From: Actinacidiphila acididurans
GTDB taxonomy: Bacteria; Actinomycetota; Actinomycetes; Streptomycetales; Streptomycetaceae
Direction: 5' to 3'
DNA length: 64,000 bases
Assembly: GCF_016918855.1 (NCBI RefSeq)
Contig: NZ_JADKYB010000008.1
Location: 248,001 to 312,000 of the forward strand
The position numbers and the translations under genes were made by a program. Shown one piece after another: positions 50,401 to 60,354 of this stretch; positions within the stretch are counted from its first letter, which is position 1; every line of letters begins with the position of its first letter. The notes beneath the pieces are model-generated. The model made no database searches and was not told where the DNA came from. It saw nothing but the letters and a program-made list of their open reading frames with translations.

Positions 50401-51668
50401 ACGAACCGCTCGGCCAACCGGACATGGTCACCGTCAAACTGGTCGACCTGCGCACCGGGTCGGTCTCCTGGACCACCGTCCCCACCCACGACACCCTCGC
50501 CGACGCCGACACGGTGGTCGTCCCCCGCCCGGACGGCAGCCTGTCGGTCCTGGTGCTGAAGGGCAAGGAACTGCTGCGCTTCACCGCGCCCCGGCCGGGG
50601 CCTGCCGTCGACTACCCCATGCCCGTCCAGACCTCCGAACTCCTGCTCGGCGACACCGGGCGATTCCGCCTGCTCGCCGACGACAGCGTGGGCGAATCGC
50701 AGCTCCGGCTGCTCGACACGTCCGACGGTGCGATATCCACGCCTCCGAGCGACGTGCGGAACAGCATTCTTCGGGCCTGGGACACGTCGGACCCTTCCGC
50801 GGCGTCGGGGGCGGTCTTCACCTCGGACGACCGCCATTTCGCCACGCTCAGCGGCGGATCCCTGACCGTCTACTCCGTACCGGGCCTCACGCGGCAACGC
50901 GTCATCACCCTGCCCGTGCCGCGGGGCGTGCACGGGCAGGTCACCGGAACACTGGCCGCGGCGGACGACGGCAGCCTGCTGACGCTGTACGCCGGCGAAC
51001 TGACCCGGTGGGACCCGTCCGACGGCCACCCCATCGAGCCGCCGCTCCCGCTGGCCCACGGCACCGACCTGACCTGGCTGGCCGCCAACGCCGGCCTCGT
51101 CGTGCCCCGCCCCGGGCATCCCACCCAGACCCTCGTACGGCAGCGCGGCGGACTGACCTGGCTGTGGGACCTGCGCACGCGCCGCTCCCTGGGCACCTTC
51201 CAGGCCGATCCCGACACCACCGGCAACCGGTCGACCGAACTCTTCGACGCGTCCGGAAACACGCTGGCCACCTTGAGCAACATGAAATCCGGCCACGCCA
51301 CCAGGATCGAATTCCGCCGGCTCCCCGACTTCCGCCTCCTGGCCCCACCCGTCCCGGCCGGCGACGTCTACAGCCTCGTCGGATTCACCCCGGACGGATA
51401 CCTGATGTCCGTCCAAGGCAGCACCTTGCAGATATGGCGCTGGGACGCCCCCACCGAAATCGCCGACCTCACCGTCCCCGACGACATCCGCTGGTACATC
51501 CACGGCCCCACGTCCCAAGCCGTCACCGCCGCCGGCTCCCTCCCCCTCCCCCTCACCCCCACCCAATGGCGCACCACCCTCTGCACCGCCGCCAACCGCC
51601 CCTTCACCCGCGCCGAACGCCAACTCCTCCCGTCCGGCTCGATCACGAGCGGGCTCTGTGGGGACTGA
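47403..51668 (+). CDS. Trypsin-like protease-STAND NTPase-beta-propeller protein
   Basis: 1421 residues. The trypsin-like domain (1-220) has catalytic H42 (CTCAHVV), D107 (DDTGDLALLRM) and S180 (GFSGSPVWD). The STAND P-loop NTPase (about 240-640) has Walker A GPSGSGKSS at 271-279 and Walker B GGVLLFADQFEE at about 350-361, followed by a winged-helix segment. There is one transmembrane helix (about 662-684, VTTGVAVLALIAATLAGLTY). A C-terminal beta-propeller of WD40-like repeats (about 740-1421; LRDLAFSPDGSRLAAL) is the sensor-type domain. It is coupled by GTGA to the Trypco1 gene. This is a predicted NTP-dependent conflict or signalling protein; the propeller would face outside or bind an intruder (inference). 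Confidence 0.92.
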   Translation: MTGVAADVSALFGAVVRIRSDSGAITGAGFLVAPGLVCTCAHVVARALGADPRSAEPPRGSVRVDLPLLDLRLLNPELPDPAPDASRAAGSAVVTGWRPILADDTGDLALLRMDPAPPRGTAVPWLVEANELWDHAVRVFGFPEGGDHGVWVAGRLRALQGAGWVQMQSEAGPAIERGFSGSPVWDTDLGGVVGITVAAGLGSRADTAYLLPAASILRAWPELAEHALPASPYRALNSFTARDERVFHGQDEAVARLETLTSRQPVVVLSGPSGSGKSSLVRAGLLPRLSRAGWTAADFRPIPGLSPARTLAGALAPLLDGELDEQAVTGLLTRAGHAEIAARLGRGHPGGVLLFADQFEEIVTADQDAARELLDLITALTLDAPAATPLRALLTVRSGSLDRMLTQHNRSALDEGVTFLAPMGREQLRTAITEPLAATPGIAHEAGLVARILDDAGEGPGRLPMVEFTLTRLWDRRRGGMLTHEAYDGFGGVAGAVADYAEEVYAKHLRPSERDPARRLFVQLARPEEDGGFTRRAVRVDALDAEQRRLVPRLADRKLLVTTQAVDGAEIADLAHDALIDGWSRLRKWLAADRDFRDWQERLRAALRQWEQFGRRTGALLRDPLLTEALSWSKERPQDITAGERAYIAAGLGLRKRRSRRGRLVTTGVAVLALIAATLAGLTYNRTQEVTRRLHAQAAQLLGQDAQRRADDTPGTAALLALSAWRTDKTQPEAYGALFKLYARLRNVTAMDELGIDHALAFTATPNGGAALVVDQRGVVSVLTGLLGQVKVRTLPAPRMNLDRTPLVTLSPDGRTVALLDDQGGLALGDVDHPDRRVKLSVPAGWNPGTDLRDLAFSPDGSRLAALFAGTNPSRTAEVDRLGLWDARTGHLVSGRPLHGSGFGTVRFAAQPNSVLLEQQGTAGGAYVRIDVRTGAEAGSVGTEFPADVGLGGRVVVDCTQSGTLRIRSLTGAALHTLHARSCADTLLDGTRRYALIESDEPLGQPDMVTVKLVDLRTGSVSWTTVPTHDTLADADTVVVPRPDGSLSVLVLKGKELLRFTAPRPGPAVDYPMPVQTSELLLGDTGRFRLLADDSVGESQLRLLDTSDGAISTPPSDVRNSILRAWDTSDPSAASGAVFTSDDRHFATLSGGSLTVYSVPGLTRQRVITLPVPRGVHGQVTGTLAAADDGSLLTLYAGELTRWDPSDGHPIEPPLPLAHGTDLTWLAANAGLVVPRPGHPTQTLVRQRGGLTWLWDLRTRRSLGTFQADPDTTGNRSTELFDASGNTLATLSNMKSGHATRIEFRRLPDFRLLAPPVPAGDVYSLVGFTPDGYLMSVQGSTLQIWRWDAPTEIADLTVPDDIRWYIHGPTSQAVTAAGSLPLPLTPTQWRTTLCTAANRPFTRAERQLLPSGSITSGLCGD

Positions 51669-51706
51669 AAGCAGGGCCAGGTCGGCCGCATCAGGGCGCG
51701 GCGCAG

Positions 51707-52393
51707 CTAGCGGGCCGAGCGGGGAGCGGCTGCAGCGGACAGCAGGGCGGCGGCGGTGCGGAGGTCGGTGACGAGGGCGGCGTAGACCGTGTCGCGGTCG
51801 GTGGCGCGCAGGACGGCGGAGGGGTGGAGGGTGGCGACGACCGGGGGGTGGGCGTCGGGCTGGGCCGGGGTTGCGGTGGGGGAGAGGGGGAGCGGGGTGC
51901 CGCGGTCTTTTGTGACGCGGAAGGAGGGGCCGAGGAGGGCGCGGCCGGCGGTGGCGCCGAGGGCGACGATCACGTCGGGTGAGACCAGCCGCAGCTCGGC
52001 GTCGAGCCAGGGGTAGCAGGCGTGGGTCTCCCGGAGGGTGGGCGGCTTGTGGATACGGCGCTTGCCGCGCTCGTCCGGGGCCCACTTGAAGTGCTTCACC
52101 GCGTTGGTGACGTAGGCGGGCTCCTCGCCGAGCCCGGCGTCCGTCAGGGCCCTGTGCAGCAGCTTTCCGGCCGGCCCCACGAAGGGTTCGCCCTGCCGGT
52201 CCTCCTGGTCACCGGGCTGCTCGCCCACCAGGACGATACGTGCCGACTCGTCCCCGGAGCCGAAGACCGTCTGCGTCGCCCGCTCGAACAACGGGCAGCC
52301 CTCGCACCCGGCGGCGGCTTCGCGGTACGCGTCGAGGCCGCCGCCCGGCGGCAGGAACGGGCCCGCGTCGTAACGGGTCGCGGAGGTGGGCAC
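51707..52393 (-). CDS. udgX: UdgX-type uracil-DNA glycosylase
   Basis: 228 residues, GTG start after GGGAGGAG. Iron-sulfur Cys30/Cys33 (GCEGCPL), motif A GEQPGDQEDRQGEPFVGPAG (about 58-77), the UdgX insertion RGKRRIHKPP (KRRIH at 111-115; His115 expected to form the covalent bond with the abasic site), and the C-terminal LHPSAVLR complete the family. UdgX excises uracil and stays cross-linked to DNA, unlike ordinary UDG. It is convergent with the STAND gene 38 nt away. Confidence 0.88.
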   Translation of the reverse strand: MPTSATRYDAGPFLPPGGGLDAYREAAAGCEGCPLFERATQTVFGSGDESARIVLVGEQPGDQEDRQGEPFVGPAGKLLHRALTDAGLGEEPAYVTNAVKHFKWAPDERGKRRIHKPPTLRETHACYPWLDAELRLVSPDVIVALGATAGRALLGPSFRVTKDRGTPLPLSPTATPAQPDAHPPVVATLHPSAVLRATDRDTVYAALVTDLRTAAALLSAAAAPRSAR

Positions 52394-52425
52394 GGTCGGC
52401 GCTCCTCCCGCTGCATTCCGCAGTC

Positions 52426-52623
52426 TCAGTCCTCGCCCCGGACGACCGCCGGGTCGTCCCCTTCCGGATACCGCCACCGCTCCGAGCCGTGGTGCCCGGT
52501 GCGGGCGGGAAGGGAGGTACGGGGCCGGCCGGTGATCTTCCCGGCGCTGGTGATGCGGTCCATGGGCCGGGGCGCCGGCAGGCCGTACGCTCCGTCGGAC
52601 GGCGGTATGTGCTCGCTCGTCAT
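52426..52623 (-). CDS. Small hypothetical protein (65 aa)
   Basis: 65 codons from an ATG preceded by GGTGAGCG. The basic, Pro-rich sequence (MTSEHIPPSDGAYGLPAPRP, then GRPRTSLPARTGHHGSERWRYP) has no recognised domain; codon bias is actinomycete-like. It lies 32 nt upstream of udgX on the same strand and could be co-transcribed. It could also be a chance frame. Confidence 0.45.
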   Translation of the reverse strand: MTSEHIPPSDGAYGLPAPRPMDRITSAGKITGRPRTSLPARTGHHGSERWRYPEGDDPAVVRGED

Positions 52624-52758
52624 TCGTCGCTCACCGTTCTCGTGCTTGTGGTGCTTCAGGATGTGCGGGTACCCGGATCACGGCGATTGAACCCGTTTCC
52701 ACCGATTCGCGCCGCCGGATCCGCCCCCCAGCCCTTCCCGCGCACCGCCCCCGGCGGC

Positions 52759-53172
52759 TCACGCACAGTCCAGGATCCGGTCCAGCTCCCCTTCCAGCGC
52801 GTCCGGCACGGCGGCGAGGCGGTCGTACCGGGAACGGCGCCCGGCCTCCGCCACGAAGCGTTCGACATCGGTCCGCGAAAGCCGCAGGCGGGCCGGCTCG
52901 TCGGTCCGGCAGCCGAGGGCCAGCAGGACCCATCCGCCGGCGGGCGCCGGCGCGACCTGGACGTCCCCCTCTCCGGTGGGCCGGGTCAGCCCCGCGGCGA
53001 GCAGCTCCCACGAGAAGACCCAGGTGGCGCCCTCCTCCCCGGCGGGCCCCAGGGTCAGCCGCACGGCGAAGCAGTCCTGCGGGTGGTAGGCAAGCCACAC
53101 CGGAAACCGCAGGTCGTCGGCGTAGGAGAGGAGCAGGGCCGCGGTCGCGGCATGGCAGTACGGATTCGGCAC
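52759..53172 (-). CDS. SsgA-family sporulation/cell division regulator
   Basis: 137 residues. FPVWLAYHPQDCFAVRLTLGPAGEEGATWVFSWELLAAGLTRPTGEGDVQVAP matches the SsgA-like family, a group confined to morphologically complex actinomycetes, where its members control septum-site selection, peptidoglycan maturation or spore release. Which SALP subtype cannot be decided. The ATG at 53172 precedes PNPYCHAATAALLLSYADD. It is divergent from the PAS-GAF-SpoIIE gene across 287 nt. Confidence 0.85.
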   Translation of the reverse strand: MPNPYCHAATAALLLSYADDLRFPVWLAYHPQDCFAVRLTLGPAGEEGATWVFSWELLAAGLTRPTGEGDVQVAPAPAGGWVLLALGCRTDEPARLRLSRTDVERFVAEAGRRSRYDRLAAVPDALEGELDRILDCA

Positions 53173-53274
53173 GGACGCCTCGCTCTACGTAGCCGCGGTG
53201 GTGGGCGGGGGGGATGGGCGAGCCGTACGGGCCGCGGGATGGCTTCTGACCGCGATGTACGCTGCCAAACAGCG

Positions 53275-53306
53275 CGACCGAAAATCCGTGCGACCGAAAA
53301 TCCGTG
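53275..53306. repeat. 16-bp tandem repeat x2 (plus half a third copy)
   Basis: CGACCGAAAATCCGTG at 53275-53290 and 53291-53306, then CGACCGTG. It lies in the intergenic region between the SsgA-family and SpoIIE-type phosphatase genes. Confidence 0.85.
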
Positions 53307-53459
53307 CGACCGTGAAGCCGTTGCGGCCCGGCCCGGGTGGCCACGCGGCGAGCGGCGGGCAGCGGCGTCCCCCACGCGGCAGGAGCGGCGGCGACCAGTG
53401 CCTACACTTGCCGCGTCCGTGTGAGGGCGAGAACCGGGTGAGAGCGGGGTGAGAGCGGC

Positions 53460-55160
53460 ATGGTGGCGGTGGACAGCGGCGACGGCATACGTACGCGACG
53501 TCAGGCTTCCGTGCTGCCGGAACTGCTCGAGGCGGCGGTGTGCGTCCTGGACGAGCGCGGCGCGATAGCCGCGGTCAACGCGCACGCGGAGCGCCTGCTC
53601 AGGATGTCCGCCGCCGATCTCGTCGGCCAGGACGCGCACGACCTGCTGCACCGCGACCGGCACGGGCATCCGCTGGCCAAGGCCCAGTGCGAGGGCGTAG
53701 AGGCGTTTCTGGGCCGCCGGGTCCGGGCCGGGCGGAGCTGGTACCTGCGGGGCGACGCGACGCTGGTGGAGCTGTCCTGGCTGGCGACGCCGTGCGAGCC
53801 GGGAAACGCCGACGCAGACACGGTCGTGATCTACTACGAGCCCGCGTCGCAGGCACCGCCCGCCGGCACCTCGAAGGACGAGGGGTCGGCGCTCTCGGAG
53901 ATCGATCGGCTGGCGCTGCTGGCCGAGACGACCACGCAGCTCACCTCCACCCTGAGCAGCGAGGAGACGCTGCGGCGGCTGGCGCGGCTGGTGGTGCCGC
54001 GGCTGGCCGACTGGCTGGTGGTCGACCTGATCACCGAGGAGGACGAGGTCGCGCGGGTACTGGTCGCGCACAGTGAGCACGGCGCGCTCGCCTTCCGGGA
54101 GGACCTGCGCGGGCCGATGCCGCCGGTGCCGATGGAGTCCGGAATGCCGCTGTCACGCGCGCTGAGGGGCGCGGCCTCCACCCTGGTGACGCCGGCCACG
54201 TATCAGGGACCGCCGGACTCCGGCATCGCCATCGAACAGCGGCGGCTGTTCGACGTCACCGGCATGCACTCCGCGGCGATCGCGCCGATCAGGGGCGTAC
54301 GGGACGTGCTCGGCGCGCTCACCCTGGGACGGTCCGAACGCACCGATCCGCTGACCGCGGCGGACCTGTCCCTGCTCGAGGACGTCAGCCGCCGCACCGG
54401 GATCGCCCTGGACAACGCGCGGCTGTACCAGCGGCAGCGCAAGGTCGCCGAGACCATGCAGCGCCACCTGCTCCCGCAGCTCCCGTCCGTGCCCGGCCTG
54501 CAGATGGCCGCCCGCTACGTCCCCGCGACGGACGAAGCGCAGGTCGGCGGCGACTGGTACGACGCCTTCACCCTGGCCGACGGCACGGCCGCCCTCGCCA
54601 TCGGCGACGTCGTCGGCCACGACCTCGACGCGGCCGCCGGAATGGCCCAGGTACGCAGCATGCTCCGGGCGTACGCCTGGACCGGCCGCGAAGCCCCCGG
54701 CGCGATCATGAAACGGCTCGACGAGTCGGTCACCCCCCTGACGGGCGTGCCCATGGTCACCCTGGTCTTCGGCGTGTTGACCCCCGGCCCCGACGGCACC
54801 TGGCGGTTCGACTGGACCAACGCCGGGCACCCGCCCCCACTGCTCGTCACGCACGACGGCCAGGCCCGCTACCTCACCGAAGGACACGGCCCCCTGCTCA
54901 GCACCGGCCTGTCCACCACCCACGAGAACGCCTCCGTCGTGCTTCCCGCCCGCTCCACCCTCGTCTTCTACACCGACGGCCTGGTCGAGACCCGCACCGA
55001 CTCCATCGACGTCGGCCTCGACCGCCTCCGCCGCCACGCCGCCTCCCTCGCCCACCGCCCCCTCCCCGCCTTCACCGACCTCCTCCTCCAACGCGCCCGC
55101 CCCACCGACAACTTCGACGACGTAGCGATCCTGACCCTGCGCACCCTCCCCCCGCAGTAG
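53460..55160 (+). CDS. PAS-GAF-SpoIIE/PP2C serine phosphatase
   Basis: 566 residues. The PAS domain is at about 20-120 (AAVCVLDERGAIAAVNAHAERLLRM), a GAF-like domain at about 150-325, and a PPM/SpoIIE-type phosphatase at about 335-560 (VGGDWYDAF, AIGDVVGHDLDAA, VFYTDGLVE, NFDDVAILTLR). Metal-binding Asp residues of all three motifs are present. It is a cytoplasmic sensor phosphatase, probably acting on an anti-sigma-factor antagonist of the SigB-like network, as in other Streptomyces. No membrane segment. The ligand of PAS/GAF is unknown. Confidence 0.9.
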   Translation: MVAVDSGDGIRTRRQASVLPELLEAAVCVLDERGAIAAVNAHAERLLRMSAADLVGQDAHDLLHRDRHGHPLAKAQCEGVEAFLGRRVRAGRSWYLRGDATLVELSWLATPCEPGNADADTVVIYYEPASQAPPAGTSKDEGSALSEIDRLALLAETTTQLTSTLSSEETLRRLARLVVPRLADWLVVDLITEEDEVARVLVAHSEHGALAFREDLRGPMPPVPMESGMPLSRALRGAASTLVTPATYQGPPDSGIAIEQRRLFDVTGMHSAAIAPIRGVRDVLGALTLGRSERTDPLTAADLSLLEDVSRRTGIALDNARLYQRQRKVAETMQRHLLPQLPSVPGLQMAARYVPATDEAQVGGDWYDAFTLADGTAALAIGDVVGHDLDAAAGMAQVRSMLRAYAWTGREAPGAIMKRLDESVTPLTGVPMVTLVFGVLTPGPDGTWRFDWTNAGHPPPLLVTHDGQARYLTEGHGPLLSTGLSTTHENASVVLPARSTLVFYTDGLVETRTDSIDVGLDRLRRHAASLAHRPLPAFTDLLLQRARPTDNFDDVAILTLRTLPPQ

Positions 55161-55209
55161 ACCAACGGCCGCCCTCCGCCACCTGTCGCCGGCGTCCGGA
55201 CACGACACA

Positions 55210-55237
55210 GGGGCCGCGCACCGCCGTGCGCGACCCC
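55210..55237. terminator. Bidirectional hairpin between convergent genes
   Basis: GGGG-CC-GCGCAC, loop CGCC, GTGCGC-GA-CCCC: two paired segments (4 + 6 bp) around a 2x2 internal loop. It lies between the phosphatase end (55160) and the glucanase end (55258). Confidence 0.7.
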
Positions 55238-55257
55238 CGCGGGTGTGACGTGAGCGG

Positions 55258-57351
<2,094 letters not shown>

Positions 57352-57367
57352 GCTGCTGTCCTCTCAG

Positions 57368-57385
57368 CGCGCAAGCGCTTGCGCG
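57368..57385. promoter_or_regulatory. LacI-family operator CGCGCAAGCGCTTGCGCG
   Basis: An 18-bp perfect palindrome centred on AAGC/GCTT, 17 bp upstream of the glucanase start codon. It matches the shape of CebR/LacI-type sugar-repressor sites. Confidence 0.65.
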
Positions 57386-57479
57386 GATCCGGGGCCCGGA
57401 CGCGTCGGGTGCGCGGCATGCGGCGAGGCCGTGTCGCGCACGCGGTGCGTCGGGCCGGACGTGGGGGGTGGCACTTTCT

Positions 57480-57491
57480 GAGAGCGCTCTC
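57480..57491. promoter_or_regulatory. Second operator GAGAGCGCTCTC
   Basis: A 12-bp perfect palindrome with the core GAGCGCTC, close to the CebR consensus TGGGAGCGCTCCCA, 129 bp upstream of the glucanase start. Together with the first site it could support looping repression. Confidence 0.6.
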
Positions 57492-57678
57492 TACCGAGGG
57501 GATGTCTACGGCGCGCCCGAGTGCCTGTCAAGGATTCCTGCGCGAGGAGGCGCGAATCGGCCCGGCGGCTCCGCGACTTGGCGGCCCGTGCGCGGGGAGC
57601 GGGGAACGGGCGCGGCGGCGGCCGGGCGGTGCCCCGGAACGCCGTCCGGCCCCCGCGACCCGTATCGCGGGGGCCGGC

Positions 57679-58425
57679 TCAGCCCTCGGCGGCCAGCCGG
57701 TCCAGCCACTCGCCCAGGAGATGCTGTTCCCCGCTGCTGAGTGTCGTCTGCTCGGGCAGCGCGGCGCGCAGGGCGCGGGCGGCCCCGGCCGGGCCCGCGT
57801 CGGGCACCGCCGGTTCCTGGTTGGTCACGGCGCCGACCATGGACTCCCGCAGCGTGGTGAGCAGGGCCGGGTCGCGCCGGTCCGCGGGTACGGACAGCCA
57901 GGTGAGCACCGCGCCGCGCGCCGTGGCATGGATGATCAGGGCGGCCAGGTCCTCGCTCACCCGGAGCCAGCCGCCGTGGGCGAGTCGTCGGATGCGGCCC
58001 CTCAGGATCGCCGCGCCGGCCTGGTACGCGGCCGACGCGGCCCGCGCCGGCTCGCTGTACATCACCGTGTAGAGGGCCGGGTTGGACAGCCCGAACTCGA
58101 CCGCCAGGTCCCAGCCGGCCCGCAGGTCCTCGATGGGGTCCTGCGGGTCGGGGTCGACGTGCTTGGCCGCCAGGAAGGTGGCGAAGCCGTGCTCGGCCAC
58201 CGCGTCGAGCAGCCCTTCCTTGTCGCCGAACAGCCGGTAGATGGCCGGTGGCTGCAGGCCCGCCGCGACCGCGACCGCGCGTGTGGTGACCGCGTCCCGG
58301 CCTTCGCGTTCCAGCAGGCCGATGGCGGCCTCGATGACCCGCTGCCGGGTCTGCTCGCGGCCGGTGGCCGAGGTCTGCGACGGGTCGGCGGCGGGGTCGC
58401 TGCCGCTGGGTGGACGTGCTGCCAT
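57679..58425 (-). CDS. TetR-family transcriptional regulator
   Basis: 248 residues. The HTH is in residues 24-70 (RQRVIEAAIGLLEREGRDAVTTRAVAVAAGLQPPAIYRLFGDKEGLL), with a longer helical C-terminus. The start is the ATG of MAARPPSG. It is divergent from the NmrA-like gene at 58538; the space between holds the TGTTTCCAGTGGAAACA dyad, so repression of that neighbour is likely. The ligand is unknown. Confidence 0.9.
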   Translation of the reverse strand: MAARPPSGSDPAADPSQTSATGREQTRQRVIEAAIGLLEREGRDAVTTRAVAVAAGLQPPAIYRLFGDKEGLLDAVAEHGFATFLAAKHVDPDPQDPIEDLRAGWDLAVEFGLSNPALYTVMYSEPARAASAAYQAGAAILRGRIRRLAHGGWLRVSEDLAALIIHATARGAVLTWLSVPADRRDPALLTTLRESMVGAVTNQEPAVPDAGPAGAARALRAALPEQTTLSSGEQHLLGEWLDRLAAEG

Positions 58426-58481
58426 GAACCAACGATACCAAGTAGGCGCTTCCAACGTTATTAACGGTGTTACTCTGAATG

Positions 58482-58498
58482 TGTTTCCAGTGGAAACA
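58482..58498. promoter_or_regulatory. TetR operator TGTTTCCAGTGGAAACA
   Basis: A 17-bp dyad (TGTTTCCA-G-TGGAAACA) between the divergent TetR (57679-58425) and NmrA-like (58538) genes, in an AT-rich promoter stretch with TTAACG/TTACT elements. Confidence 0.75.
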
Positions 58499-58537
58499 GA
58501 TCGGGAATGACATCGGGATCGCAGTGAGGGGTGCACC

Positions 58538-59401
58538 ATGATCATCGTGACCGGAGCGACCGGACAGCTCGGCCGCCGCATCGTCGAACGGCTGCTGACG
58601 CTCGTGCCCGCCGACCGGGTCGGCGTCAGCGTCCGCGACCCGCGCAAGGCCCAGGCCTTCGCCGACCGAGGGGTGCGGGTGCGGCAGGGCAGCTTCACCG
58701 AACCCGCCGGCCTGGCCCATGCCTTCGAGGGCGCCTCCCAAGTGCTCGTCGTCTCGGTCGACGCGATGGGCGAGGAGGCCGTACGGCAGCACCGCGCCGC
58801 GATCGACGCGGCCGTCGCGGCGGGCGCCCGCCGCGTGCTCTACACCAGCCACATGGGCGCGAGCGCCTCGTCGCACTTCGAGGCCTGCCGCGACCACGCC
58901 GCCACCGAGGAGGCACTGCGCACCTGCGGGGTGCCGTTCACCTCACTGCGCAACGGCTTCTACGCCTCCAGCGCGGTGCGTTTCCTCGGGCCGGCCCTGG
59001 ACTACGGCCGGATCGTGCTTCCCGCGGACGGCCCGGTGAGCTGGACCGCGCCCGCCGACCTCGCCGACGCGGCCGCCGCCGTGCTGGCCGACGAGGGCCG
59101 CTTCGACGGCCCGACGCCGCCCCTGACCGCGTCCAGCGCGCTCACCTTCGACGACATCGCCCGCATCGCGGCGCAGGTCACCGGCCGCCCCGTCACGAGG
59201 GCCACGGCCCCCGACGACGATTTCCTGACGGACATGGCGGGCCACGGTGTTCCCGCCGAGGTCGCCGAACAGCTCCTGGGCGTCTTCGCCGCCGCCCGCA
59301 CCGGCGAATTCGCCGCCGTGGATCCGACCCTGGCCGGCCTGCTCGGCCGCGAACCCCTCGCCATGGACGCGGTGCTGCGCGAGCACCTGTCCGGCACATG
59401 A
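58538..59401 (+). CDS. NmrA-like/QorB-type NAD(P)-binding protein
   Basis: 287 residues. The Rossmann motif IIVTGATGQLGRRIVERLL is at residues 2-20, followed by VLVVSVDAMGEEAVRQHRAAIDAAVAAGARRVLYTSHMGAS. The sequence matches the NmrA/QorB group of atypical SDRs that act as NAD(P)-sensing or quinone-linked reductases. No YxxxK catalytic pair is obvious. It is the probable target of the divergent TetR gene. The ATG begins MIIVTGATG at 58538. Confidence 0.87.
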   Translation: MIIVTGATGQLGRRIVERLLTLVPADRVGVSVRDPRKAQAFADRGVRVRQGSFTEPAGLAHAFEGASQVLVVSVDAMGEEAVRQHRAAIDAAVAAGARRVLYTSHMGASASSHFEACRDHAATEEALRTCGVPFTSLRNGFYASSAVRFLGPALDYGRIVLPADGPVSWTAPADLADAAAAVLADEGRFDGPTPPLTASSALTFDDIARIAAQVTGRPVTRATAPDDDFLTDMAGHGVPAEVAEQLLGVFAAARTGEFAAVDPTLAGLLGREPLAMDAVLREHLSGT

Positions 59402-59444
59402 CGGTTCGCCGGGAGCGCCCCGTACAGAAAGCGCGGGGCCCCGG

Positions 59445-60221
59445 TCACCCCATGGGCAGCTTCACCCCCGTGAGCCGGGCGAGTTCGGCGAGCAGGCCGT
59501 CCTGGAACTCCTCGGAGCGGGCCGAGGAGTTCACCGCGCGCGGCCGCTGGTGGTAGAAGTACTCCCCGCTCACCGTGGCCGCCGGGTCGTCGGAGACGCT
59601 GAGCCACACCTGCGTGACATGGGCCAGGGAGAGGTCGTCCGGCGCGCCGGCTCCGCCCATCCTGGTGGGGACCCAGCCCGGCTCGACCGCGTTGCTGAGG
59701 ACGTCCGGCCAGTGGCGGGCGACGGCGAAGGCGAGTGCGGTGTCGAAGAGCTTGCTGTCGGAGTACGCCTGCGCGCCCGCCCAGGTCCGGCGCTCCCAGT
59801 CCAGGTCGGCCAAGGAGTCGTCCCCGCCGCGGTGCATGCCGCTGCTGAGGTACACCAGCCGGGCCGGCCGCTCCATCAGTGCGGTGAGCAGGTACGGGGC
59901 CAGGACGTTGATCGCCAGCACATGGGCGTGGCCTTCGGGGGTGGCGATCCTGCGGCGCTCCCGGTAGCCGACGCCCGCGTTGTGGATCACCGCGTCGAAC
60001 CGCCCCGAGGCGTTCGCCCGTTCGGCGACGGCGCGGGTCTGCGCGGCACTGCTCAGATCCCCGGCCAGTACGTCCTCGATGCCGGGCAGCGCGGCGCGCA
60101 CGTCGTCGGCGCGCTCCTCGCTGCGGGCATGGCCGACCACCTGGTGCCCCTGCTGGAGCAGCAGTTCCGCTGCGGCGAGGCCGAGACCGTCGGCCGATCC
60201 GGTGACGAAGACACGGGACAT
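59445..60221 (-). CDS. SDR-family oxidoreductase
   Basis: 258 residues. The classical SDR signature includes TGSADGLGLAAAE (cofactor, residues 7-19), AVIHNAGVGY, and the active-site S..Y-x3-K region LVYLSSGMHRGG with QAYSDSKLFDTALA. The catalytic tyrosine is in YSDSK. The substrate is unknown; probably an alcohol/ketone. It faces the NmrA-like gene convergently, with only 43 nt between the two stop codons. Confidence 0.9.
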   Translation of the reverse strand: MSRVFVTGSADGLGLAAAELLLQQGHQVVGHARSEERADDVRAALPGIEDVLAGDLSSAAQTRAVAERANASGRFDAVIHNAGVGYRERRRIATPEGHAHVLAINVLAPYLLTALMERPARLVYLSSGMHRGGDDSLADLDWERRTWAGAQAYSDSKLFDTALAFAVARHWPDVLSNAVEPGWVPTRMGGAGAPDDLSLAHVTQVWLSVSDDPAATVSGEYFYHQRPRAVNSSARSEEFQDGLLAELARLTGVKLPMG

Positions 60222-60354
60222 GGTGTTCCTTTCGTTCCTTCCGGCGAGTTCGCGGGTTCCGCTCGCTTTCCAGCTTCGGAACCCGGCCGGGAGGTGTCCA
60301 ACACCCTTCGTGTCGCGTCTGATGCCCGTTCGGTATGACGAATCATCGGCCGTG

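Larger units (their letters stand above)
57352..57678. other. Intergenic region upstream of the glucanase (327 nt)
   Basis: No convincing gene on either strand. It holds two dyads (57368-57385, 57480-57491) near the glucanase start. The remaining half (about 57500-57678) shows only GC-rich unstructured DNA up to the TetR stop codon. Confidence 0.6.

Noticed and set aside
48570..52085. Long minus-strand frame opposite the STAND protein
   Set aside because: Same artefact. The real gene on this strand (udgX) begins at 52393 in a different frame and has family motifs.
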